From assembly GCA_903907175.1 (NCBI GenBank), contig CAIVNB010000032.1:1-7571 (forward strand): a stretch of 7,571 bases of DNA, given 5' to 3'. The notes below the pieces were generated by a model. That model did no database searches and was not told the origin of the DNA. It was given only the letters and a program-made list of their open reading frames with translations. The position numbers and the translations under genes were made by a program. The DNA is from an uncultured bacterium (GTDB lineage Bacteria > Patescibacteriota > Minisyncoccia > Phycocordibacterales > UBA9973). Below are positions 1 to 5,570 of the stretch, piece by piece. Within the stretch, counting starts at the first letter, position 1; the number at the start of each line of letters is the position of its first letter.

Positions 1-19
1 AGTATTAATAAATTATATA

Positions 20-25
20 TATAAA
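20..25 (+). promoter_or_regulatory. Possible -10 element of dnaN
   Basis: TATAAA lies 15 bp before the dnaN ATG in an AT-only stretch. A start about 7 bp downstream would give a leader of roughly 9 nt, in keeping with the short leaders inferred elsewhere in the window. There is no recognisable -35, and in sequence this AT-rich chance matches are expected, so the call is weak. Confidence 0.25.
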
Positions 26-40
26 ATAGTAAACAAATAT

Positions 41-1138
41 ATGAAAATAGAATGTGAAATTAAAAAAATTAAAGAAGCTATAATTCAAACAGAAAGAATA
101 ACTGGAAAGAACCTAACTTTACCAATTCTTAGTTCCATTTTATTAATTGCAAAAGGAAAAACACTAAAACTTCGTTCTACAAATTTAAGCCTTGGTATTG
201 AGGTTGAAATTCCAGCTAAAGTTGAAAAAGAGGGAACCGTTGCAATACTAGGTCAAGTTTTAGGTGAGATTTTTTCAAACATTTATCAAAATGAAAATAT
301 CTTTATAGAAGAAGATAATGGTAATTTATTAATTAAAACAAAAAAGAGTCAGATTAAACTAAAAGGACAATCTTCTGAGGATTTTCCAACAATTCCAATT
401 GTTTCCGGAAAAATATTTGAAATAGAGTCAAAAAAACTCATAGATGGAATAAAATCAGTATATTACAGCTCTTCTTCTTCAGATATAAAACCAGAAATTT
501 CAAGTGTTTATATGTATTCAAATAATGAAAATTTAATATTTGTTTCCACAGACTCATTCAGGCTTGCAGAGAAAAAAATAAAAATAAAAGACATAGAAGA
601 GATTGATGGAATACTTATCCCATTTAAAAATATACCTGAAATATTAAGGGTTTTTGGAGACCTATCAAGTGAAATAAAAGTTTGTTTCAATAAAAACCAG
701 TTATCTCTTTCTATGGATGGAATTTACTTAACCTCCCGTGTTATTGATGGATCTTTCCCGGACTACAAACAAATAGTACCAAAAGAATTTAAAACAGAGG
801 TGGTTGTTCTTAAGCAAGATTTATTAAATGCACTGAAACTCTCAAATATATTTTCTGATAAATTTAATCAGGTAAATCTTTTAATTAATCCCGCAAAAAA
901 AATTTTTGAGCTTTCTTCTTCTAATAATGATATTGGAGAAAATAAAACATATTTAGATGCGACTCTTTCAGGAGAAGAAGTTCAACTTGGTTTTAATTAT
1001 AAGTATTTTTTTGATTGTTTCCAGTCAATAAATTCTGATAGTGTGTCTATTAGAACAAACGGGGCACAAAAACCAATAATTGTTTCGGGTGTTTCAGATA
1101 ATTCATTTATTTACTTAATAATGCCAATGAATAGATGA
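41..1138 (+). CDS. dnaN: DNA polymerase III beta subunit (sliding clamp)
   Basis: Encodes the ring-shaped processivity clamp that encircles DNA and tethers the replicative polymerase and repair factors. The 365-aa length is normal for the family (about 365-380). Three repeated clamp domains fit roughly residues 1-120, 125-245 and 250-365. Visible family motifs are the TDSFRLA segment (170-176, equivalent to TDGHRLA lining the protein-binding cleft), DGSFPDYKQIVP (236-247), the GFNYKYFFD stretch (316-324) and the hallmark C-terminus YLIMPMNR (358-365). The ATG start gives the expected MKIECEI opening; there is no Shine-Dalgarno sequence before it. The stop overlaps the next gene by ATGA, so the two are probably translationally coupled. 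Whether dnaA lies upstream cannot be seen because the window begins 40 bp before the start. Confidence 0.97.
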   Translation: MKIECEIKKIKEAIIQTERITGKNLTLPILSSILLIAKGKTLKLRSTNLSLGIEVEIPAKVEKEGTVAILGQVLGEIFSNIYQNENIFIEEDNGNLLIKTKKSQIKLKGQSSEDFPTIPIVSGKIFEIESKKLIDGIKSVYYSSSSSDIKPEISSVYMYSNNENLIFVSTDSFRLAEKKIKIKDIEEIDGILIPFKNIPEILRVFGDLSSEIKVCFNKNQLSLSMDGIYLTSRVIDGSFPDYKQIVPKEFKTEVVVLKQDLLNALKLSNIFSDKFNQVNLLINPAKKIFELSSSNNDIGENKTYLDATLSGEEVQLGFNYKYFFDCFQSINSDSVSIRTNGAQKPIIVSGVSDNSFIYLIMPMNR

Positions 1139-1392
1139 TAGAAATAAAAGATTTACTTTTAAAGTTTAGCAATATTCTTCTAAAAGAAGAAGTAAAAAAA
1201 GACTTAATTCGCGAAACTATTTCAGATATAATTAATTTTCAAATTCAAAAAGAAGATATAAAAATAAAAAAAGGTGTTGTTTATTTAAACATAAAACCAA
1301 TCTATAAAAATGAGATTTTCCTTAAAAAAGATCAGATTTTTAATAAGTTAAAAGAACTCTTAAATAAAAAAACCCCAGAAAAAATTATATAA
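1135..1392 (+). CDS. Small DUF721/DciA-like protein (tentative)
   Basis: An 85-aa lysine-rich protein, overlapping dnaN by four bases (ATGA) and so almost certainly expressed with it. Its plan resembles DUF721 (DciA-type) proteins: an N-terminal helix (IKDLLLKF, 4-11), a second helix, a beta hairpin IKKGVVYLNIKP (44-55) like the family's 'v-k-n-G-v-L-y-v-x-v' strand, then an amphipathic helix with KNEIFLKKDQIFNKLKELL (58-76), matching the family's 'w-x-x-E-L-x-x-l-k-x-x-i-l-x-k-L' helix. DciA loads or assists the replicative helicase in bacteria that lack DnaC/DnaI, which would fit a position beside the clamp gene. The conserved tryptophans of canonical members are missing, so this is either a reduced member or a look-alike. 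That the gene is real is far more certain than its function. Confidence 0.72.
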   Translation: MIEIKDLLLKFSNILLKEEVKKDLIRETISDIINFQIQKEDIKIKKGVVYLNIKPIYKNEIFLKKDQIFNKLKELLNKKTPEKII

Positions 1393-1394
1393 AA

Positions 1395-3908
1395 TTATTG
1401 TATATTAAAAGTTGAGTTGGTTTCAGTACTATTATAGGCTGTGTCATATGAGATTAATTTTAGGTTATTTATTGTTTTTAAATTAGTTAAATCAGAAGGT
1501 GTAAAAGAAAAATTAAAAGGCGATTTTATTGTTCCTAAATAAACATCATTTATAAAAACTTCTACTTTTTGAAGTGGAAAAGTACCATAACTTGCGATTT
1601 TTAATTGTATTTTTTGACTAGGGGCATAAGCAGTTGTTGTGTCTGGGCTCACAATGGAAACAGAGGGTTTGGCAACATTTGTGTGGACATCATCATAAGA
1701 GCTTGGTTTGTCTGCCCAAGTCACAATGGGATATTTATAACTATTTTGCGCCCACCAATTTTGGATTGGTATTTCCCAGTGTTCAAACTGTGAGCTATCG
1801 CTTGGATTTGTAGGAGAAGGTCCTTCTATGTTGTTTTTATCTACCCAGTATAAAATTGAATGTACATTGGTGATTACTTTTTCTTGTACAGTTTCTTTTG
1901 GAGTAAATTCTGTTGCTAGTTTCCCTGAAATTTTATCTATAAAAAAGTTTTCATTACCCTGCCAAAAACCTCGTAAGGCAGGTTTTACTTTTGTCGGATC
2001 AACACTTAAATCTGGCTGCTCAAACTTATCATTAGGAAGTATTTTTAATGCTTCAGTAATAAATTTATTCCAAATAGGACCAGCAACAGCAGAGCCCCCT
2101 TTTTTCATTGGTTTATTGTCGTTATTTCCAGCCCATACACCAACTACAATTGATGGCGTATATCCAATTGTCCAGGCATCTTTGTTGTTGTTTGTTGTAC
2201 CAGTTTTAACTGCAACATCTTTGCCCGGAATAAGAAGAATAGAATTTGCGCCGAACGTTGGTGTACGAGCAGTATTATCAGATAAAACATCAGAAATAGT
2301 TAAAGCAACATTTTTTGATAAAACATCGTGAGGATTTGGTGTGTATTCTTCTAAAACTTTTCCACTTTGATCTTCTATTTTTAAAATACCAGTATATGGA
2401 TTTCTTATGCCGTTATCTGCAAAAACTCCATAGGCTGAAGTTATGTCTAAAAGCGAAACTTCACCACCTCCGATGACAAGAGTAAGACCATAGCGATTAA
2501 TATCAGCAAGGGTACTGATTCCCATACTTTCTGCTGTTTTTAGTGAGTCAGGGAGACCTGCAAGGTAAAAAAGTTTTACAGCGACAATGTTTATTGATTG
2601 AGCAAGAGCATCTCTTAGACTCATTGGCCCACGGAATTTTCCATCATAGTCGTCTGGCATATAGCAATCGTTTTGATTGTGTCCTGGGAGAGCCTTTCCA
2701 TAAGCATTACAGGTTGATTGAAATTCAGTTGGTAGGTCAAAGAGTACAGTATCGGGAGTAAACCCCTTAGTGAAGGCTGTAGCGTAAATAAAAGGCTTAA
2801 AAGACGACCCAGGTTGTCTTACTGCAGTGGCTACATTAAAATTACCATCTATATTTTTATCAAAATAGTCTCGGGAGCCGATCATTGTCAGGATTTGTCC
2901 TGTTTTTGGGTCTATCGCTACAAGGCTTGCATTAGATCCATTCCAGCTTTTCTCATTTTCTAAAGCCCCATCTTTTACAATTTGTTCTCCTTTTTGTTGT
3001 AAATCGTAATCAAGTGTTGTTGTTACTTTTAATCCACCACTATCCACAATATCTGCTCCATATTTTTGTTCTAAGTAATCTTTAATAAAAAATACAAAGT
3101 GTGGGGCCTTAATTCCACCAGTTACTTGTGGTAAGAAATTCACAACTTCCTTTTTGGCATTATTATATTCTTCTTGTGAAATAATTTTTGTTTCTAGCAT
3201 TCTAGATAAAACTAAATTTTTTCTGTCATCCAGCCTTTTTTTATTTTTTCCATAAGGAGAAAGAGTTGTTGGAGATTGTGGTATTGCTGCTAGATATGCT
3301 GCCTCTGTTAGTGTTAAATCTTGGGAATTTTTACCAAAGTAAGTTTTTGCTGCTTCTTCTATTCCGTAGAGTGTTCCTCCGTAAGGCGCTTCATTTAGAT
3401 ATAACTCTAAAATTTTTTCTTTAGGCATTGAGCGATCTATTTTTATTGCGAGCACCCACTCTTTTAATTTTCGGATAACTGTTTTATTTGAATTAAGAAG
3501 AGTCATTTTTACTAACTGTTGGGTTATTGTAGAGCCACCTTGTGTTTTTCCACTACCAATAAAATTAGAAAGAACAGCTCGAACTATTGAGGTGATTCTT
3601 ATGCCGCTGTGATTATAAAATTCTGAGTCCTCAATTGCAACTGTCGCATTTTTTATATTTGAACCCATTTCATCAAAAGGAATACTAGTTCTTTTAATGT
3701 CTTGGTTTATATCATAAAGGAGAACTTCCCCGGTACGATCATATATTTTTGTAGAATTAACCACTTTTCTGTCCCCAAAAGAACGGAAATCCGGAATTTT
3801 AATGGATGAAATAAAAATTATTCCTATACTAAGTATAAAAATGAAAAATCCCGCGCCGAATAATGCGAGGTTCTTTAAAAATTTTCGATTTTTGTTTCTT
3901 TTTAACAT
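1395..3908 (-). CDS. Class A penicillin-binding protein (PBP1A family), bifunctional glycosyltransferase/transpeptidase
   Basis: Builds peptidoglycan outside the membrane: it polymerises lipid II into glycan chains and cross-links stem peptides. The 837-aa protein has a basic cytoplasmic tail, one membrane anchor (about 13-35), then a GT51 domain (about 60-240) with catalytic E93 in the EDSEFYNHSG motif (93-102), and GGSTITQQL (124-132). The transpeptidase domain (about 320-620) carries SSFK (catalytic S368, K371), SIN (438-440) and KTGT (568-571). Both active sites look intact. After residue 620 comes a long extension: a tryptophan-rich stretch (about 648-732) and a terminal Ig-like beta domain (about 747-837). 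The only two cysteines, C400 and C416, lie close together in the extracytoplasmic part and could form a disulfide. Start chosen at the ATG just before the membrane anchor; an in-frame stop lies 9 nt upstream. Equivalent to ponA/mrcA of other bacteria. Confidence 0.96.
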   Translation of the reverse strand: MLKRNKNRKFLKNLALFGAGFFIFILSIGIIFISSIKIPDFRSFGDRKVVNSTKIYDRTGEVLLYDINQDIKRTSIPFDEMGSNIKNATVAIEDSEFYNHSGIRITSIVRAVLSNFIGSGKTQGGSTITQQLVKMTLLNSNKTVIRKLKEWVLAIKIDRSMPKEKILELYLNEAPYGGTLYGIEEAAKTYFGKNSQDLTLTEAAYLAAIPQSPTTLSPYGKNKKRLDDRKNLVLSRMLETKIISQEEYNNAKKEVVNFLPQVTGGIKAPHFVFFIKDYLEQKYGADIVDSGGLKVTTTLDYDLQQKGEQIVKDGALENEKSWNGSNASLVAIDPKTGQILTMIGSRDYFDKNIDGNFNVATAVRQPGSSFKPFIYATAFTKGFTPDTVLFDLPTEFQSTCNAYGKALPGHNQNDCYMPDDYDGKFRGPMSLRDALAQSINIVAVKLFYLAGLPDSLKTAESMGISTLADINRYGLTLVIGGGEVSLLDITSAYGVFADNGIRNPYTGILKIEDQSGKVLEEYTPNPHDVLSKNVALTISDVLSDNTARTPTFGANSILLIPGKDVAVKTGTTNNNKDAWTIGYTPSIVVGVWAGNNDNKPMKKGGSAVAGPIWNKFITEALKILPNDKFEQPDLSVDPTKVKPALRGFWQGNENFFIDKISGKLATEFTPKETVQEKVITNVHSILYWVDKNNIEGPSPTNPSDSSQFEHWEIPIQNWWAQNSYKYPIVTWADKPSSYDDVHTNVAKPSVSIVSPDTTTAYAPSQKIQLKIASYGTFPLQKVEVFINDVYLGTIKSPFNFSFTPSDLTNLKTINNLKLISYDTAYNSTETNSTFNIQ

Positions 3909-3917
3909 GACTTGTTA

Positions 3918-3926
3918 ATTATAACA
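3918..3926 (-). promoter_or_regulatory. Extended -10 promoter of the penicillin-binding protein gene
   Basis: On the - strand the sequence reads TGTTATAAT, a perfect extended -10 (TGn-TATAAT). The last T is 10 nt from the ATG at 3908, so initiation about 7 nt downstream would leave a leader of only about 3 nt. No good -35 is visible; the TG extension can substitute for one. Confidence 0.6.
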
Positions 3927-3969
3927 GAAAAACCTCCTTTATATAAGATTTTTAAAATGTTATTGGAGA

Positions 3970-3978
3970 TGTTATAAT
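3970..3978 (+). promoter_or_regulatory. Extended -10 promoter of tyrS, leaderless
   Basis: The sequence TGTTATAAT is a perfect extended -10, identical to the one on the opposite strand of the same gap. The last T is followed by six bases and then the tyrS ATG, so the usual start seven bases downstream falls on the A of the start codon. There is no Shine-Dalgarno sequence at the expected distance, so tyrS mRNA is probably leaderless. Confidence 0.65.
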
Positions 3979-3984
3979 CTTAAT

Positions 3985-5163
3985 ATGACTGTAATTACAG
4001 ACGAAAAAACAATAGATGAAGTATTAAGTCGTGGAGTTGAGGATATTTTTGTTAAAGAAAGTCTAAAAAAGAAACTTCTTTCAGGTAAAAAACTGAAAAT
4101 GTATCTTGGCATTGACCCGACGGGCCCGACTCTTCATATGGGACATGCAATACCATTAAAAAAATTAAAACAATTTCAAGAATTAGGACATCAAATTATT
4201 CTTTTGATGGGGGATTTTACAGCTATGATTGGAGATCCAACAGACAAACTAGCAGCAAGAAGGCAGCTTTCTCATAAAGAAGTTTTAAATAATTTAAAGA
4301 AATACAAAAAGCAAGCCTCTGTTTTTTTGAAATTTACAGGAAAGAATAAAGCAGAATTTAAATTTAATTCAAAGTGGCTTTCAAAAATGAAGTTTGAAGA
4401 TGTTTTGAATTTAGCTTCAAAAATGACAGTAGAACAAATGTTGAAGCGAGATATGTTTACACGAAGAAGTGAAGAGGGAAAACCAATATTTATACATGAG
4501 TTTATGTATCCATTAATGCAAGGATATGATGGAGTAGCTATGGATGTCGATGTGGAGATTGGTGGCAATGACCAGATGTTTAATATGCTTACAGGCAGGA
4601 ATCTTTCTTCTCAAATATTAAACAAAGATAAATCAGTAATTACTATGAAACTTCTTGAAGATAACACAGGCAAGAAGATGGGTAAAACAGAAGGTAATAT
4701 GATTACTTTTGAAGATTCTCCGTCTGATATGTTTGGAAAAGTAATGAGTTGGAGTGACTCTTTAATAGAAAAGGGATTTGAGTTATGTACTGATGTTTTG
4801 GAAATAGATAAAAATCAGAATCCACGTGATTTAAAAATGAAGCTTGCGTATGAGATTGTAAAAATTTATCATGGAGAAAAAGAGGCAAAAAAGGCAAAAG
4901 AAAATTTTATAAAAACTTTTCAAAAGAAAGAAATTCCAGACGAAATGGAAGAAATAAAATGTTCCCGAGGTGAATTACTAGCTGATGTTCTAGTAAAGAA
5001 TAAGGTTTTGTCTTCAAAAGGGGAATGGAGGAGAATGGTTTTAGGAAATGCGGTACATGATTTAATTAAAAAACAGAATATAATAGATCTTAATATAAAA
5101 ACATCAGGTGAACTAATATTAAAAATCGGCAAAAAAAGATTTGTAAAAATAGTTATAAAATAA
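3985..5163 (+). CDS. tyrS: Tyrosyl-tRNA synthetase
   Basis: Class I aminoacyl-tRNA synthetase that activates tyrosine with ATP and charges tRNA-Tyr in the cytoplasm. The 392-aa length is normal. The nucleotide-binding HIGH motif is HMGH (51-54) within LGIDPTGPTLHMGH. The KMSKS loop is KMGKT (231-235), in line with the KFGKT form of many bacterial TyrRS. The tyrosine-recognition helix YPLMQGYD (175-182) supplies Tyr175, Gln179 and Asp182, and GGNDQ (193-197) is the usual GGxDQ. An S4-type RNA-binding domain occupies about 326-390. The gene is monocistronic, with its own promoter at the start codon and a strong terminator that begins inside its stop codon. No T-box leader is possible because there is essentially no leader. 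Confidence 0.97.
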   Translation: MTVITDEKTIDEVLSRGVEDIFVKESLKKKLLSGKKLKMYLGIDPTGPTLHMGHAIPLKKLKQFQELGHQIILLMGDFTAMIGDPTDKLAARRQLSHKEVLNNLKKYKKQASVFLKFTGKNKAEFKFNSKWLSKMKFEDVLNLASKMTVEQMLKRDMFTRRSEEGKPIFIHEFMYPLMQGYDGVAMDVDVEIGGNDQMFNMLTGRNLSSQILNKDKSVITMKLLEDNTGKKMGKTEGNMITFEDSPSDMFGKVMSWSDSLIEKGFELCTDVLEIDKNQNPRDLKMKLAYEIVKIYHGEKEAKKAKENFIKTFQKKEIPDEMEEIKCSRGELLADVLVKNKVLSSKGEWRRMVLGNAVHDLIKKQNIIDLNIKTSGELILKIGKKRFVKIVIK

Positions 5164-5188
5164 CCCCGACGTACGTCGGGGTTATTTT
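5157..5188. terminator. Bidirectional intrinsic terminator (perfect 32-nt palindrome)
   Basis: A 32-nt perfect palindrome centred between 5172 and 5173. Its GC core is CCCCGAC-GTAC-GTCGGGG, flanked by AAAATAA on the left and TTATTTT on the right. Either strand therefore yields a 14-bp hairpin with a GTAC loop ending in a U-rich run. The tyrS stop TAA (5161-5163) lies within the left arm and the stop of the convergent acidic-protein gene begins at 5190, so one element closes both genes. Confidence 0.9.
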
Positions 5189-5343
5189 TAGATGCTTTCT
5201 AGTTCTGGCTCTTCTTCATCGAATTTGAATTCATCAGCTGGTTCATTAAGAGGTTCATCAAATGATCCATCATCTAGATCACCATCATCGCTATTAGGAT
5301 TAAAACCAGAATCACTCAAAACTTCTTCTTCGTCGTAATTCAT
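5188..5343 (-). CDS. Small acidic protein of unknown function (51 aa)
   Basis: Starts MNYDEEEVLSDSGFNPN and ends with EEEPELESI. Of 51 residues 21 are Asp or Glu and one is Lys (Lys40), giving a strongly negative, probably disordered protein. It has no membrane segment, cysteines or recognisable domain. Support for a real gene: an in-frame ATG-to-TAA reading frame that fits exactly between a TATAAT element four bases upstream and the shared terminator at its 3' end, plus a biased composition that is not simple AT noise. Short acidic proteins of this sort are a recurring but uncharacterised feature of Parcubacteria-type genomes, to my knowledge. The function is not known. A nucleic-acid-mimic or chaperone-like role is conceivable but unsupported. 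Confidence 0.75.
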   Translation of the reverse strand: MNYDEEEVLSDSGFNPNSDDGDLDDGSFDEPLNEPADEFKFDEEEPELESI

Positions 5344-5347
5344 TAGA

Positions 5348-5353
5348 ATTATA
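5348..5353 (-). promoter_or_regulatory. -10 element of the acidic-protein gene
   Basis: On the - strand TATAAT is followed by TCTA and then the ATG at 5343. The expected start falls at or just inside the ATG, so the transcript would be leaderless or begin within the first codon. No Shine-Dalgarno sequence precedes the gene. The region where a -35 would sit is occupied by GC-rich hairpins and has no TTGACA-like sequence. Confidence 0.45.
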
Positions 5354-5359
5354 TATTAT

Positions 5360-5400
5360 TTTTCAGCCAGAGGCTGATCCGCCTTTGGCGGAAAATTTTT
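5360..5400 (+). terminator. Tandem hairpins that can refold into one terminator-like hairpin
   Basis: Two perfect 6-bp, 3-nt-loop hairpins sit end to end: TCAGCC-AGA-GGCTGA (5363-5377) and TCCGCC-TTT-GGCGGA (5378-5392). Alternatively GCCAGAGGC (5366-5374) pairs with GCCTTTGGC (5381-5389) through a 9-bp stem with one G-U wobble in + strand RNA. After one mismatch this extends by TTTTC/GAAAA and is followed by TTTTT (5396-5400). That larger fold is a plausible intrinsic terminator for rightward transcripts and would back up the tyrS terminator. The - strand RNA has an A-C mismatch in the same place and no U tail. It may also be a dispersed repeat. There is no coding content. Confidence 0.5.
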
Positions 5401-5460
5401 ATTAAAACGACCAATAAATAATTTAATAATTATTATTTGCTATATTTTTATCAAATACAA
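5401..5460. other. AT-rich non-coding tract
   Basis: Sixty bases that are almost all A and T, including the palindromic AATAATTATT at 5427-5436, between the hairpin pair and the DnaA-box/inverted-repeat element. No reading frame or promoter is convincing here. It could serve as an easily melted region, but composition alone does not prove this in a genome this AT-rich. Confidence 0.3.
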
Positions 5461-5490
5461 AGGTGTTTAGCAATAGAAAAACAGCAAAAC

Positions 5491-5499
5491 TGTGGATAA
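5491..5499 (-). promoter_or_regulatory. Consensus DnaA box
   Basis: TGTGGATAA on the + strand is TTATCCACA on the - strand, an exact match to the strong DnaA-box consensus. It sits six bases outside the left arm of the long inverted repeat and beside an AT-rich tract. One exact 9-mer can occur by chance, but its placement inside the only sizeable gene-free island, with a weaker copy in the same orientation at 5562-5570 (GGGGGATAA, 7 of 9 matches), makes a real site plausible. Confidence 0.5.
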
Positions 5500-5504
5500 C
5501 TCCG

Positions 5505-5560
5505 ACACCTATTTTTTTGAGGTTTTCCAAACACTCAAAGAGCATCAAAAAAATAGGTGT
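5505..5560. repeat. Perfect 16-bp inverted repeat with 24-nt spacer
   Basis: Left arm ACACCTATTTTTTTGA (5505-5520) and right arm TCAAAAAAATAGGTGT (5545-5560) are exact reverse complements, separated by 5521-5544. After one mismatch, three outer bases (5501-5503 with 5562-5564) can also pair. Neither strand has a U-run after the stem: the + strand continues into six G residues and the - strand into CGGAG, so this is not a standard intrinsic terminator. The AGGTGT end of the arm recurs at 5461-5466 in direct orientation. GGATAACT occurs at 5494-5501 and again at 5565-5572, bracketing the structure. It ends 10 bp past the ruvC stop. Confidence 0.85.
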
Positions 5561-5570
5561 GGGGGGATAA

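Noticed and set aside
1605..2331. Open frames on the + strand opposite the penicillin-binding protein gene
   Set aside because: They lie wholly within a gene with intact catalytic motifs, show no domain, and have biased composition expected of antisense shadows.
5461..5500. DnaA-trio repeats next to the DnaA box
   Set aside because: Only isolated TAG triplets are present near the box (5468-5476); there is no tandem in-phase series.
5505..5560. Inverted repeat as an intrinsic terminator for ruvC
   Set aside because: The stem is AU-rich and is not followed by a U tract on either strand; the T7 run lies inside the arm rather than after the hairpin.
5344..5570. Structured small RNA such as tmRNA, 6S RNA, SRP RNA or a tRNA
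   Set aside because: No cloverleaf, CCA end, or recognisable conserved core of these RNAs was found; the hairpins are simple palindromes.
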